64,000 nt of DNA from CAZSHG01 sp964459995. Its GTDB lineage: Bacteria > UBP14 > UBA6098. The translations under genes were made by a program, and so were the position numbers. Positions 1 to 9,521 of this stretch are shown here, piece by piece. Under the pieces are notes generated by a model, which was given only the letters and a program-made list of their open reading frames with translations, was not told the origin of the DNA and ran no database searches. The stretch is from NCBI GenBank assembly GCA_964459995.1, contig CAYWOR010000001.1, positions 275,972 through 339,971 of the forward strand. The letters are read 5' to 3'. The first letter of the stretch is position 1. Each line of letters starts with the position of its first letter.

Positions 1-1
1 T

Positions 2-1885
2 TTCGGGCGCGGTGGCACGACAGGATGGGAAGGCTCGATTGCTGGCAACTGCAATGTCTATTGGGAAGGCACCGAGGGCGATTATAACGATGCTAATCAT
101 ATCGCGCCTCTCTCCGATGTCAGCGTTGGCGGACACGATTATCAACATAGTCTCTACAGCTCTGAAATCCTCTATAGCACAGCTGATTCTGCGGAAATAA
201 GATTTACAAATTATTATGTCGATAAGCGAATAAAAGTGAAATCCGGTGAGCCATTTTTCCGTGTTTATTACGACACCGGCCCCGATCACATATATGTCAA
301 ATCCGGGTTCACGCCCGATTTGGTCGATATCATCTGGAACGCTGATATGAACAGGCTTTGGAGTGCGGGAAGTTACTGCGGTTTTCATAATCCGAACACA
401 CGCGCTTCTGCGGCGATAATTATGGGCACCGGTGGGGCGTCCCATTCCACCGATTTCCAGAGCACAATTCTTCGCGGCGACGAAATTTCCGGCTCGGGCG
501 GTTTCGGGTTCCGTATTTTTGCGGGCGAATTGGCAGATGTCGCGGGGATGTCCTCGCCGACATTGGCGACACTTTCCGCCGGAGTTACCGATATTTATCC
601 GCCGAAGGCCTACTATGCCAGCTATCACCCCGGTACCGGCGTAATGGAGATAGCTTTTGGGGACACTGTCAAGTATAACATGGTAACGATGGCAAATATC
701 GGCATCGACCGCAACGGCAATGGAGCCTCCGATGTTACTCTCGACGGCACATGCACGGTTATCAACACCTCGCACGCCAAGATTATACGGATTACTCTGT
801 CGCCGGCAAAAAAGACCGCGGTTAACGCATTGGTTATGACAAATCCGCATCTATGGCTCTCCGCGGGCGCGTTTAGGGATTTGCGCGATAATCTGAACAC
901 AACACAGACCGCAACGGTCGGTTCGGGAGTTCAGTTGAATGTCCTGCCGGCGACGAGCATCACAATCGACGGCTATATAGACACATCGGAATGGCTTCCG
1001 GCGATGCATGTCATCGACGACCCGGACGATGATTCGCACTGGGGCGCTTCGAATGAGCTTTACGATCTTTATATGTTCTGGGATGATACCTATCTCTACC
1101 TCGGTCTTCACGGTGTAAAAGAGGCCGCGAGAAGCATGGTTGTGAATTCGTGGCTAATTTACCTCGATACAGATTGGGGCGGCCCGAACGGCCAGTCCGA
1201 TCTTCGCGAAATAAGTTCTTGGGACAGGAACGCGCAGTTCTCCGGCGGATTCCGCGCCGATATTCAATATGGCAGTTGGGGCGCGATGGATGGCGATGTC
1301 TGGCGTATCACAGGCCCGACTACCGCGGTGCAGATAACCGACGGCGTAATCGTGAATACCGACCTAAGCGCGGCGCGTCCGGGAAGCGAAATCGCGATTA
1401 GTTGGAATTCTATCTACGGCATAGGCGAGGGTTTTGTAAATCCCCTGTCAACTATCGCTATTTGCGCGAGTTTGGCTGGAACGAACGATGACGACAATCT
1501 CGGCGGCGACTGCATTCCGAACCAGGCCTCGGCCTCATTTCCGGTTCTCGACAGTTTCTATGTGCAGGTCATCGATGCCGATGGCGACGGTCTTCCTGAC
1601 GATTTCTTCGATGTCGTGGGAATTAGTGAACATGCTCCTTCTCGCGCCGAAAGTTTCGGAATACGAGCCTGCCCGAATCCCTTCAATTCTGCGGTTGAGA
1701 TAATTACTTCGACTCGTAATAACTTGACAGTTGAGATTTTCGACATCAAAGGCCGGTTTGTCGATAGGGTCGAAATCGAGGCGGGAAGAGGAATTTGGCG
1801 TCCAAAAGAGGAAATGCCGACTGGAATATATTTTGCAAAAACAGGAAAAGGCTCCGATTCGATAAAAATAACTTATCTAAAATAG
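2..1885 (+). CDS. Secreted modular protein with CBM9-like module and C-terminal sorting domain (5' truncated)
   Basis: The reading frame is open from the left edge, so the N-terminus lies outside the window; at least 627 residues are visible. The GTG at 236 is only an internal valine. A stretch in the middle (ITIDGYIDTSEW, then DLYMFWDDTYLYLGL) resembles CBM9/DOMON-like beta-sandwich modules that bind sugars. A calcium-type DADGDGLPDD motif precedes the end. The last 80 residues (CPNPFNSAVEI, VEIFDIKGRFV, GIYF) are a sorting domain of the type IX secretion type, which suggests export across the outer membrane and attachment to the surface. The ligand is not known. The next gene in the same direction follows after 282 nt. 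Confidence 0.8.
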   Translation, partial: FGRGGTTGWEGSIAGNCNVYWEGTEGDYNDANHIAPLSDVSVGGHDYQHSLYSSEILYSTADSAEIRFTNYYVDKRIKVKSGEPFFRVYYDTGPDHIYVKSGFTPDLVDIIWNADMNRLWSAGSYCGFHNPNTRASAAIIMGTGGASHSTDFQSTILRGDEISGSGGFGFRIFAGELADVAGMSSPTLATLSAGVTDIYPPKAYYASYHPGTGVMEIAFGDTVKYNMVTMANIGIDRNGNGASDVTLDGTCTVINTSHAKIIRITLSPAKKTAVNALVMTNPHLWLSAGAFRDLRDNLNTTQTATVGSGVQLNVLPATSITIDGYIDTSEWLPAMHVIDDPDDDSHWGASNELYDLYMFWDDTYLYLGLHGVKEAARSMVVNSWLIYLDTDWGGPNGQSDLREISSWDRNAQFSGGFRADIQYGSWGAMDGDVWRITGPTTAVQITDGVIVNTDLSAARPGSEIAISWNSIYGIGEGFVNPLSTIAICASLAGTNDDDNLGGDCIPNQASASFPVLDSFYVQVIDADGDGLPDDFFDVVGISEHAPSRAESFGIRACPNPFNSAVEIITSTRNNLTVEIFDIKGRFVDRVEIEAGRGIWRPKEEMPTGIYFAKTGKGSDSIKITYLK

Positions 1886-2167
1886 CGCTAAATTGTCAAT
1901 AAAATAATAATTAATAGTTGGTATCTCTTTGTAGTGTAATGAGATATATTCAGAGTATTGTGAAAAACCGAAGCGAAAAATGTCCTTGCGAAGATGAAAA
2001 AAGAGCTTATTTTCTAATTAAGCGGAAATCAGTCGAAATGGACTGAAAAGCACAAACGCACTCGTAATCGAAAGATTTATTCTATTCCCGCCCTCACAAA
2101 TACGCGGAGTTATCGATTGATCGGCTCTCTGCGGGAGTATCATCATTATTCCGAAAGGGGAAATACG
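1886..2167. other. Intergenic gap with no recognised gene
   Basis: This AT-leaning gap contains two weak hairpins (GCTTA/TAAGC near 2010 and CAGTC/GACTG near 2030) that could be part of a terminator or leader. A possible promoter, TTGTCA at 1893 with TAGTTG 16 nt downstream, is a poor match. The only notable short frame (1939-2046, 35 codons) has no ribosome binding site. Nothing else is supported. Confidence 0.4.
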
Positions 2168-3538
2168 ATGAAACAGTTTACAATTATCGCCCTAATTGCC
2201 GTATTATGCGCACCTTTGTTTGCCGAGGTTGGCTGGTGCGGCGAGATATGGCCGAATTCCGGAAGCGAAAGGCCCACCGGAGACCCTATAACAGTATATT
2301 TCCAAATTTGGAAAGGCGGAACGACAGACTCCCCCGGAAGAGGCGAAGGAATCGCCGCAACGCTCTACTGGAGAGAATCCGGTGCGGCGGTTTGGGAAAC
2401 GGTCGAGTTGGATTATAACACGGATGTCGGAAATAACGACGAATATTTTGGCGATATTCCCGCGCCAGTAGCAGAAGGTGTCATCGAATATTATTGCGAA
2501 GCCCTCGATTCAACCGATATGGTCGCCTCGACCGGCACAGACCAAAATGGTGTCGCGCTTAACTTGCTCGATCCCGGAATTCTGAATATAGTCGATGCGA
2601 TTGAAATCGATGTTACGGTAACATTCCAGGTCGATATGAGCCTTGAAATAGTCTCCGATGTTGTTACGCTTTCCGGCTCTTTCAACGGCTGGAATACATA
2701 TGCCGACACGATGACCGACCTCGATTCGGACGGAATATTCACAATTGACATAGTTTTTCCGGCGGGAAGTTCTCCGAGTCACGAGTATAAATACGTCAAA
2801 GACGGTGTTTACGAATACACATCGAACAGAATTCTCACCGTAGATGATTCTTCACCTACCCAAATTCTACCGGTTGTATTCTTCGAGGATCGCGACCCTG
2901 CGGACTATACTGATATTGACATCGATGTCCATTTCCGTGTTAATATGTCCGCGGAAATTGTAACCACGCCCTATGTTGCGGGAAATGTTTTTCCGCTTGT
3001 CTGGGGCTGGGATGCTGGATGGAACGATGCCCTTATTCTTTACGATGACGGCGCGCATGACGACGTCGCCGCGGGCGATGGAATTTACGGCGCGATATTG
3101 ACTTTTCCGGCGGGAAGCTGGCGGTATATCGAATACAAGTTCACAACCGACGGCACGGATAACGAGCCTTTGCCGCCCTTCGAGAATCACACTTTCGAGC
3201 TTGGCGATGTCTCTCCGCAGGTTCTTCCTATCGATGTTTTCGGAAGTCTCGAAAATGTTTCCGAGGTGGTCTTGCCTAAGGGTTTTTCGGTGAAAGTATC
3301 GCCGAATCCTTTCAATTCTGCGGTCGAAATCGCTGTGCAGGCACTTAGAACAGGGAATTTGGAACTTTCGGTTTTCGGAATCGACGGGCGACTTGTCAAA
3401 ATTATTTATTCGGGAAATATCACGGAAGGCAATAATATATTCCGCTGGGATGCTGTTAATGAAAACTCCGGGTTATATTTTATCAAAATTGAGAATAATG
3501 GAATTTCGCACACGGAAAAAATCCTTCTTGTGAAATAG
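2168..3538 (+). CDS. Secreted protein with two CBM48/E-set-like modules and sorting domain
   Basis: This 456-residue protein starts at the ATG at 2168, which follows AAAGGGG and begins the signal peptide MKQFTIIALIAVLCAPLFA; a TTG 51 nt upstream has no support. After an Ig-like N-terminal region it carries two beta-sandwich modules. The first (FQVDMSLEIV, LSGSFNGWN, YKYVKDG) closely resembles glycogen/starch-binding CBM48 domains. The second (FRVNMSAEIV, YDDGAHDDVAAGDGIYG, YKFTTDG) is its diverged repeat. The C-terminus (SPNPFNSAVEI, LSVFGIDGRLV, SGLYF) is a type IX-like sorting domain. A surface polysaccharide-binding role is inferred. The next gene starts 6 nt downstream, so they are probably cotranscribed. 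Confidence 0.8.
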   Translation: MKQFTIIALIAVLCAPLFAEVGWCGEIWPNSGSERPTGDPITVYFQIWKGGTTDSPGRGEGIAATLYWRESGAAVWETVELDYNTDVGNNDEYFGDIPAPVAEGVIEYYCEALDSTDMVASTGTDQNGVALNLLDPGILNIVDAIEIDVTVTFQVDMSLEIVSDVVTLSGSFNGWNTYADTMTDLDSDGIFTIDIVFPAGSSPSHEYKYVKDGVYEYTSNRILTVDDSSPTQILPVVFFEDRDPADYTDIDIDVHFRVNMSAEIVTTPYVAGNVFPLVWGWDAGWNDALILYDDGAHDDVAAGDGIYGAILTFPAGSWRYIEYKFTTDGTDNEPLPPFENHTFELGDVSPQVLPIDVFGSLENVSEVVLPKGFSVKVSPNPFNSAVEIAVQALRTGNLELSVFGIDGRLVKIIYSGNITEGNNIFRWDAVNENSGLYFIKIENNGISHTEKILLVK

Positions 3539-3544
3539 GACGAT

Positions 3545-6500
3545 TTGAAATCATCTGTTGCCATAATTACTTTGATTGCGGCTTTTGCCCTCCTCGCGAT
3601 TGCACCCTATAACAGCCCAATTATCGATGGTGCAATTGAGGCGGACTGGAAACCGGACGAGAACATCCTCTCGGATCCGCCAAATGACAGCCCTTGGAGC
3701 GGAAACGAGCTTTGCGAATTATGGTTGACATGGTCTGCGGATCATCTATATATCGGTATCGAGTTTTCCGTGTCAGGAAATGGCGTTACTGTCTATATCG
3801 ACGCCGATGAGGGCGGCACTTCAAGTTTCCGCGCAGAAGACGACTGGGAGGGCGCTTGGCGGCGCGATGTTACCTCGGAAAGGCCTATAGATATATTTAT
3901 GGGCGGCTGGAATGGCTCCGCGATGAGTGTTTATCGAGCGGGCACGACAAATTCAATCGATATAAGCGGTTTCTGCGAATCTTCCACAGGAGCGGGTTTC
4001 GAGGCCGAGGTGAAAATTCCGTGGGCGCAGATTTACCCCTCCGGAATGCCGGTGGGCGCAGAAATAGCTGTGGCGGTGCTTCTTGTCGGAGGGGACGACT
4101 ATTTCGCCGCGGACGCTATGCCGGATCAGCCAACAGTTGGCGACGGTGCCGGACCGGATATCCTCGAGAATTTCCAGATTGTTGCCGTGGATTCTGACAG
4201 CGATGGCGTGCCGGATTTCGCGGGGACTTATATTGCAGGATTTGTGCGATTTTCCGACATCGATACGCCGCCCTATCCGGTGGCGACAATCAATTGTGCA
4301 GGGCGTTTCGGCGAATCATCGACTTCTGACGGAAGTTGGCAGTTGCATGGCTTCGCGGTTGGAGATACTCTCGCATCGCTCAAAGCGAAAACTCCGGGGT
4401 ATCGCGATGGAATCCTTCATGAAATTCTTGTAACCGAGCCGCCCAACGACACGTTGAATATTACTTTGGAGCCTTACACTGGAGCGGTTCGCGGGATGAT
4501 TATTCCCGCCGTTCAGTGTTCAATCGTAGCGAGATTCTCCGATCAGAGCGACTCCGCGCGCTATTCGATATCAGTTCTAAGCGGCACTGGAGGCGAATTT
4601 GCTGTCGGTTACCTTGCGCCGGGATATTGGGATATTACCGCTTATCCTTATTCAGCGGATTTCTCCGCCACGAACGTCGAATCGGTGCGAGTCGCGGAGC
4701 CGGAGACGACGGTCATCGAAATTTTCCTCGAAGCCGCCTCGATTCTGCGTGAGTGGACAGATGGTGTCGGCGACGATTATGGCCCGGGGTCATATACTTA
4801 CCCGACCGAGCCGGTTTTCGTCGATGGTGCTTTCGACATAACCGGCGTCAGGATAAAGGATTACGCGGACGCCGGCGAAATCGAGTTCGAAATCGCAATG
4901 CGGAATATTCCCCATTACGGAATAGTTAACTGGGCACCCTTTTATCCGCCCCTAAATCTACAGAAGATAGACATTTATATTGACGCCCACGGCGGAGGCT
5001 CCAGCCAAGGTCTTCCAAACCGCAATGTAAATTTCGTTCAGACCGATTATTGGGACTGGGCGATTTCCGCTGACGGTTGGTGGGTCGGGATGTTTGCCTC
5101 CAACGGCCAGAGCATTTTCGATGGCTACACTCAGAATGTCATAGATGTTTCGATGACTGCGGACACCTCGGCGAATACGATTTCTATTCGTGTTGCGAAA
5201 TCGGCTTTCAGAGACCATTTGGGCGTTGCGAATTGGGACGAGTTCGACAGCTGGGATTTCATCGTCCTTGCGATGGGGCACGACGGCGACGGTCTTGGCG
5301 GTGTGCGGTGGGTCAACCCCGGAAGCGCGAGCCAGTGGCAGTTTGGCGGCGGCGCGGAGGGGGATATCGATCCGAATATTATCGATATGTCTGTCAGTGC
5401 GGGAATCGACCCCGGAACAGGCTCAGTAAAAGAACCGGCGGATCCGCAGGAAACTCAACTCGACTGGACGATTAGCACTCCGGTGAGGCTTGCGGCGCAT
5501 CGTGCCTTGGATGTTACACCTCCGACTATAGAGTTCGATAGGGAAGCCGAATTGGCGCATCTTTTCGGCACAAAGCACCTTTTAATTCGAACCGAAATCA
5601 AAGACGATATTGCGGTCGAAAGCGCTTGGTTACATTATCGGACGGCTGGCGCTTGGGACAGCGTGGCGATGGGAATCACAGAAAACCGCACGACTTGGTT
5701 CGGCGACATTGCGGTCGAAGGAAGGCTGGAAGACACAGATATCCCCGATTCGCTGAAATTTTTCTTTACGGCGACAGATGCCGCTGGCAACCGTGCGATT
5801 CTTCCCGACGACGGCGATTCGACCGTGCCGAATTATCCTTTTGCGGTGCATAGTGCGAATCCCGGGCGGGTCGTTTCCGCGCCGATAACCGTGGACAGCC
5901 TTAGAATATGCCTTCCGCAGAGTATGGACACTCTCGATTTCGATTTTGTATCCGGCGATATGATTCGAATCGCGCGGGCAGATTTGACTTCCTCCGGCAC
6001 GATTTGCGTTGCAATTTCCTATCCGGCGGTCGTAGCGCGTGAGGGTGGTTTGGCGCGGCTTTCCGAAGTTAGACGGCGCATCGAAATCGGCGGTGCGGAC
6101 ATTTTCACACCTATGAATTTGCGGCTTCACTGGCTTGGGGGGAGAATTTCCGGGTTCGAGCCTTCGCAGTTGGTCTTATGCGAATACAGCGCGGATATCG
6201 CTCCGAGGCCCTACGGCGGAGTATTATATGAAAGAGCGAATACAATACTCGGCGAGGCTTTTCCCGGCACCGGTTTTTGGGCTGTCGGCGAGGATTTGCG
6301 AGATTTTCGCGGCAAGGGCGCATTGCGGAATATCGCCTTTTCGCCCAATCCATTCTCCCCAAACGGAGACGGCGTCTATGACCGGGTCGCAATCAGCTGG
6401 GAATCTGATTTTGACGGCAGTATGGATGTGGATATTTACGATATTAACGGTAATTTTGTGCGCGAATTGCATCGCAACACAAGTTTCCGATCCGGTAAAA

Positions 6501-6649
6501 GCCCCACGACATGGTGGGATGGTATAACACACAATGGAACAGTCGCGAAAGCCGGTATTTACGCTGTCCGATTCGAATATACATATATCGGTGAAGAGGG
6601 AGTTCAGCTAAGAACAAGGATTAACAAACCAATAGTGATTATAAAATAA
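3545..6649 (+). CDS. Large secreted protein: CBM9-like, glucodextranase-C-like and FlgD-Ig-like modules
   Basis: This 1034-residue protein starts at a TTG whose AGGA box overlaps the stop of the previous gene. A signal peptide (SVAIITLIAAFALLAIA) leads. Residues about 25-220 form a CBM9-like module (IDGAIEADW, LWLTWSADHLYIGIEF, VYIDADEGG). A carboxypeptidase-regulatory-like region follows. Around 400-600 is a stretch resembling the C-terminal binding module of glucodextranases (GDDYGPGSYTYP, WDEFDSWDFIVLAMG). After Ig-like linkers the end (FSPNPFSPNGDGVYDRV, DVDIYDINGNFVREL, KAGIYAVRF) is a FlgD/CHU_C-type module. No catalytic domain was recognised. A cell-surface glycan-binding scaffold is the most likely role, but this is inferred from modules alone. 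Confidence 0.78.
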   Translation: MKSSVAIITLIAAFALLAIAPYNSPIIDGAIEADWKPDENILSDPPNDSPWSGNELCELWLTWSADHLYIGIEFSVSGNGVTVYIDADEGGTSSFRAEDDWEGAWRRDVTSERPIDIFMGGWNGSAMSVYRAGTTNSIDISGFCESSTGAGFEAEVKIPWAQIYPSGMPVGAEIAVAVLLVGGDDYFAADAMPDQPTVGDGAGPDILENFQIVAVDSDSDGVPDFAGTYIAGFVRFSDIDTPPYPVATINCAGRFGESSTSDGSWQLHGFAVGDTLASLKAKTPGYRDGILHEILVTEPPNDTLNITLEPYTGAVRGMIIPAVQCSIVARFSDQSDSARYSISVLSGTGGEFAVGYLAPGYWDITAYPYSADFSATNVESVRVAEPETTVIEIFLEAASILREWTDGVGDDYGPGSYTYPTEPVFVDGAFDITGVRIKDYADAGEIEFEIAMRNIPHYGIVNWAPFYPPLNLQKIDIYIDAHGGGSSQGLPNRNVNFVQTDYWDWAISADGWWVGMFASNGQSIFDGYTQNVIDVSMTADTSANTISIRVAKSAFRDHLGVANWDEFDSWDFIVLAMGHDGDGLGGVRWVNPGSASQWQFGGGAEGDIDPNIIDMSVSAGIDPGTGSVKEPADPQETQLDWTISTPVRLAAHRALDVTPPTIEFDREAELAHLFGTKHLLIRTEIKDDIAVESAWLHYRTAGAWDSVAMGITENRTTWFGDIAVEGRLEDTDIPDSLKFFFTATDAAGNRAILPDDGDSTVPNYPFAVHSANPGRVVSAPITVDSLRICLPQSMDTLDFDFVSGDMIRIARADLTSSGTICVAISYPAVVAREGGLARLSEVRRRIEIGGADIFTPMNLRLHWLGGRISGFEPSQLVLCEYSADIAPRPYGGVLYERANTILGEAFPGTGFWAVGEDLRDFRGKGALRNIAFSPNPFSPNGDGVYDRVAISWESDFDGSMDVDIYDINGNFVRELHRNTSFRSGKSPTTWWDGITHNGTVAKAGIYAVRFEYTYIGEEGVQLRTRINKPIVIIK

Positions 6650-6670
6650 TAACATTTCAATGGAGGTAAG

Positions 6671-7600
6671 ATGTCAAGAGCGGAAATCAAAGTCGGAGAT
6701 CTCGAGTTAGTAATCGAGATCGAGAAGGGTAGCATTGCGGAGAAGCTCGAACAGCTTTTCAGCGCGATGAGACTCGAAGGCGCCGCGGCAAAAGTTGAGA
6801 TCGCCGAGGCGGATACAAAGGCAAAACCCAAGCCGGAGCCGAAACCGCAACCGGCTGTCGAAGCCGAACCGAAGACCGAAGAAAAGCCGGTCGAAATCAA
6901 AGAAAAGGTCGATGAAAAGCCCAAGCCAAGGCTCAAAATCCGTGAAGGCACAATGAACAAGAACATTGTGGAGGACAAAGCGAAGATGCTTGTGGAATCG
7001 AAAAAGTTCAAAGGCTTCAGGGAAGAGCTAAAGTCCAAAGAAGAGCTTGCATACAAACCCGAGCCTAAAATCGAACCGAAACCCGAGCCAAAAGTCGAGG
7101 TTAAACCTGAACCGGTAAAAGAGGAACCGAAACCGGAAATAAAACCGGAACCCAAAGTCGAGGTCAAGGTCGAACCTAAACCGGAGATTAAGCCGGAACC
7201 GAAACCCGAGCCGAAGCCGGAACCGAAGCCGGAACCTAAGCCGGAACCTGTTGCTGAAATCAAACCCGAACCTATGCCGGAACCGGAGCCTATGCCTGCA
7301 GTTACTCAGGCTAAGGGCGATATCGATGTGACCGCTTTCGCGAAATTCATCTCGACATTCCCGGAAAAGCTCAACGAGCCATACACTATTCTGGCTTTCG
7401 CTTCTTTCGTCGATAGGACTTTCGACGCGAGGGAATATTTCGATGTTATGGAGGCAATCGGTGTGCTGAACCCTAAAACGCGTAAAAGATTCCTGATTTA
7501 CACGAATCTGCTCGCGAAACTCGGCAAAATCGATCAGCCCGGGAAAACGACTTTCCGCATTACGGAAAGAGGCAGAAGCGATCTTCAGAAAAAGCTCTAA
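6671..7600 (+). CDS. KPEP-repeat protein with winged-helix-like C-terminus
   Basis: A strong GGAGG precedes the ATG of this 309-residue protein. There is no signal peptide, so it is probably cytoplasmic. Residues 1-45 form a small folded segment (AEIKVGDLELVIEIEKG) with amphipathic heptads. About residues 50-215 are low-complexity, rich in Lys, Pro and Glu, with long PEPKPEPK runs that must be disordered or extended. The last 90 residues look like a compact helical or winged-helix fold (TILAFASFVDRTFDAREYFDVM, with TFRITERGRSDLQ at the end). Function is unknown; a scaffold or adaptor reaching towards the membrane is possible. It is the first gene of a close run through 15463. Confidence 0.75.
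   Translation: MSRAEIKVGDLELVIEIEKGSIAEKLEQLFSAMRLEGAAAKVEIAEADTKAKPKPEPKPQPAVEAEPKTEEKPVEIKEKVDEKPKPRLKIREGTMNKNIVEDKAKMLVESKKFKGFREELKSKEELAYKPEPKIEPKPEPKVEVKPEPVKEEPKPEIKPEPKVEVKVEPKPEIKPEPKPEPKPEPKPEPKPEPVAEIKPEPMPEPEPMPAVTQAKGDIDVTAFAKFISTFPEKLNEPYTILAFASFVDRTFDAREYFDVMEAIGVLNPKTRKRFLIYTNLLAKLGKIDQPGKTTFRITERGRSDLQKKL
7051..7300 (+). repeat. In-frame PEPK low-complexity repeat tract
   Basis: Irregular repetition of 6-nt units encodes alternating Pro-Glu-Pro-Lys with occasional Val or Ile. The synonymous codons vary (ccg/ccc/cct, gag/gaa). This suggests selection on the peptide rather than recent DNA slippage. Confidence 0.8.
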
Positions 7601-7612
7601 TAAGGATTAATC

Positions 7613-8014
7613 ATGAAAATGGCAATAGCTGTCGTTATCTCGCTTGTTATCGGCTTTCTCGTCGGTTTCGTGCCTTTGTCGATGAAACGCGCCGAACTTA
7701 ATGCCGAGGTTACCGCCCTCAAGACCATGCTTGACGAAGCAAAGTCTCTCGCCGAGAGAACCGAACTCGAAAGGGTTACCCTGAATGCTTTTATCGGAGC
7801 ATATGAGGGCGCGATGAATAAAAACTACGGCATCGCACAAAACCGCGCTATTTCGGGGTTTGACAAGGCGGAGATTCTCGCACAGAGGGGAATATCGCCC
7901 TATAGCAATATTGTCTCCCTTCGCGACGAGACGGTGTCGATCCTTGCTAAAGCCACTGACGACGCGCAACCGAAGGTCAGGTTGTTGCTTTTTAGTCTCT
8001 ACAAGGAACAATAG
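7613..8014 (+). CDS. Single-pass membrane protein with coiled coil, unknown function
   Basis: The gene has 133 codons and an AAGGATT box 12 nt after the previous stop. One N-terminal transmembrane helix (IAVVISLVIGFLVGFVPLSM) is followed by an alpha-helical, heptad-rich segment (AELNAEVTALKTMLDEAKSLAERTELE, shown only in outline) and a helical C-terminus. The predicted topology is an inner-membrane anchor with a soluble coiled coil. The position between the KPEP protein and an outer-membrane barrel suggests an envelope-spanning or tethering role. No family was recognised. Confidence 0.7.
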   Translation: MKMAIAVVISLVIGFLVGFVPLSMKRAELNAEVTALKTMLDEAKSLAERTELERVTLNAFIGAYEGAMNKNYGIAQNRAISGFDKAEILAQRGISPYSNIVSLRDETVSILAKATDDAQPKVRLLLFSLYKEQ

Positions 8015-8019
8015 CCGAT

Positions 8020-8868
8020 TTGCGGAATGTAGTCTTCATATTTGCGATTCTCGTTTTCAGCGCTTTTGCGTTGCACGAGGAACAGACCGCTCCCGCGCGG
8101 ATGCTTGGGATGGGGGGGACAGTCGTAGCGGCCGGAAATGGCGTGTCGGATGTCCCCTTCAACCCTGCTATTTCAGCTGGAATTGGCAGAATGTCGCTTG
8201 CCGGGACATATTCAGCACGCTGGGAGCTGGAGGGGTTTCGTGAATATTCCGCCGCATTTGCGATGCCCGTGCGCTATGCAAATTTCGCGGTATATTGGCA
8301 TGAGCGCAGTGTTGGCGATGTTTACGGTGAACACACCGCCGCGCTTAATGTGTCGAAAACCTTCCACGACGATATCCATGTTGGCATAACCGCAAAATTG
8401 TTGGCTACTTCCGCTCCCGGTGCGGAGCTTTGGGACGATCCGGCTTATAAAGGCGCCGTATATACGCCATGTGCAGATTTCGGGGTTCTTTATACACCAG
8501 GTGAAAAATGGCGCTTTGGCCTTTCCACGCGCAGTCTTGGTGCTCCTGAGGTGAAGCTTCTCGATTCGAGCATCGAAGGGGAGAAACTCGGAGGGCAGAT
8601 TGCGCTCGGAAGCTCATGGGAGGCGGCACCGGACCTGATTCTCGCGATGGATATTCTCTCTCACGAGGGGAATCTGCATAGGTGGACACCGCGAATCGGA
8701 ATGGAGATAACCTTTTTCGAGACTGTGGCTCTTCGTGCGGGCGCTAATGGCGAAAGACTCTCTATGGGGGCTGGTTTGAAAGCCGATAGATGGGCTTTCG
8801 ATTTCGGATTGCTTAATCATAGATGGCTGGGCAATATCTACAGAATAACATTGAGTTTAAACTACTAA
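8020..8868 (+). CDS. PorV/PorQ-like outer-membrane barrel protein
   Basis: This 282-residue protein has a TTG start 5 nt after the preceding stop and a signal peptide (VVFIFAILVFSAFA). The N-terminal region PARMLGMGGTVVAAGNGVSDVPFNPA matches the usual opening of the UPF0164/PorV/PorQ family, where a GG-turn and an asparagine-proline motif follow the first strand. The rest alternates aromatic beta strands and ends in YRITLSLNY, a typical terminal strand. Family members sit in the outer membrane; some act as shuttle or porin parts of type IX secretion. The specific role here is inferred. A G7 run at 8112-8118 lies in frame. Confidence 0.72.
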   Translation: MRNVVFIFAILVFSAFALHEEQTAPARMLGMGGTVVAAGNGVSDVPFNPAISAGIGRMSLAGTYSARWELEGFREYSAAFAMPVRYANFAVYWHERSVGDVYGEHTAALNVSKTFHDDIHVGITAKLLATSAPGAELWDDPAYKGAVYTPCADFGVLYTPGEKWRFGLSTRSLGAPEVKLLDSSIEGEKLGGQIALGSSWEAAPDLILAMDILSHEGNLHRWTPRIGMEITFFETVALRAGANGERLSMGAGLKADRWAFDFGLLNHRWLGNIYRITLSLNY

Positions 8869-8883
8869 ATACGGAGTATGGCG

Positions 8884-9510
8884 ATGAAAAAAACTTTCTT
8901 ATCAATGCTAATTCTTTTCGCAATGATTATGGTTGGATGTGCACCGAAAGTTATGATCCCCCCAAAAATCGATCTCTCCAAATATGAGAAAATCGGTTTG
9001 TTGGAACTTAACTCCAATTCGGAGGGGAATTTGACGCCCTATCTTACCGAGCGTTTGCTTCAGTCGATTCTCGAGGATCAGCCGGGGATAATGGTTGTGG
9101 AGCTTGGCAGAGAGGAAGATTTGCTGTATCAACTCGGTTTTCAAACGATGACACCGGATGCGATTCGTGCTATCGGAGATAACTATAATATCAAGACTAT
9201 TCTCAGCGGAATCATCGATTTTACCTCTCCTGCAACATCTGTGGATTTCAGCGGCGGGCTAAAGAGCATGAGCGTAACCTCGTCCGTTTCGGCGATGCTG
9301 ACTCTTAAAATGCGCGATTCCGCCTCCGGAGTTACGGTCTGGAGCGGTTCTTCACGCGCTGAACGCGAGATTTCCGATGCAGGATTTTTCGGGGGGACAT
9401 TCCATTTCGATGCCGAAAACCCCGAAAAGGCTTACGGCAAACTCGCCGACAAACTCGTCCGCGACGTTACGAAAGATTTTCGTGTAACCTACGAAAGGCG
9501 AAGGGATTAG
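8884..9510 (+). CDS. CsgG/LpoB-like lipoprotein
   Basis: The start was placed at the second ATG (8884) because GGAG at 8872-8875 is 8 nt away from it and only 2 nt from the ATG at 8878. The 208-residue product has a lipoprotein signal peptide ending MIMVGC. The mature part (YEKIGLLELN, LTERLLQSILED, IRAIGDNYNIKTILSGII) follows the alpha/beta pattern of CsgG N-domain-like and LpoB-like periplasmic lipoproteins. Those bind partner envelope machines. The lipid anchor is probably in the outer or inner membrane facing the periplasm. It may assist the barrel encoded upstream; this is inferred from adjacency. Confidence 0.7.
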   Translation: MKKTFLSMLILFAMIMVGCAPKVMIPPKIDLSKYEKIGLLELNSNSEGNLTPYLTERLLQSILEDQPGIMVVELGREEDLLYQLGFQTMTPDAIRAIGDNYNIKTILSGIIDFTSPATSVDFSGGLKSMSVTSSVSAMLTLKMRDSASGVTVWSGSSRAEREISDAGFFGGTFHFDAENPEKAYGKLADKLVRDVTKDFRVTYERRRD

Positions 9511-9521
9511 CGAGTTTATCG

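Noticed and set aside
1939..2046. 35-codon frame with a CPC motif in the first intergenic gap
   Set aside because: No ribosome binding site and no repeat or homologous copy in the window; chance frame of that length is common.
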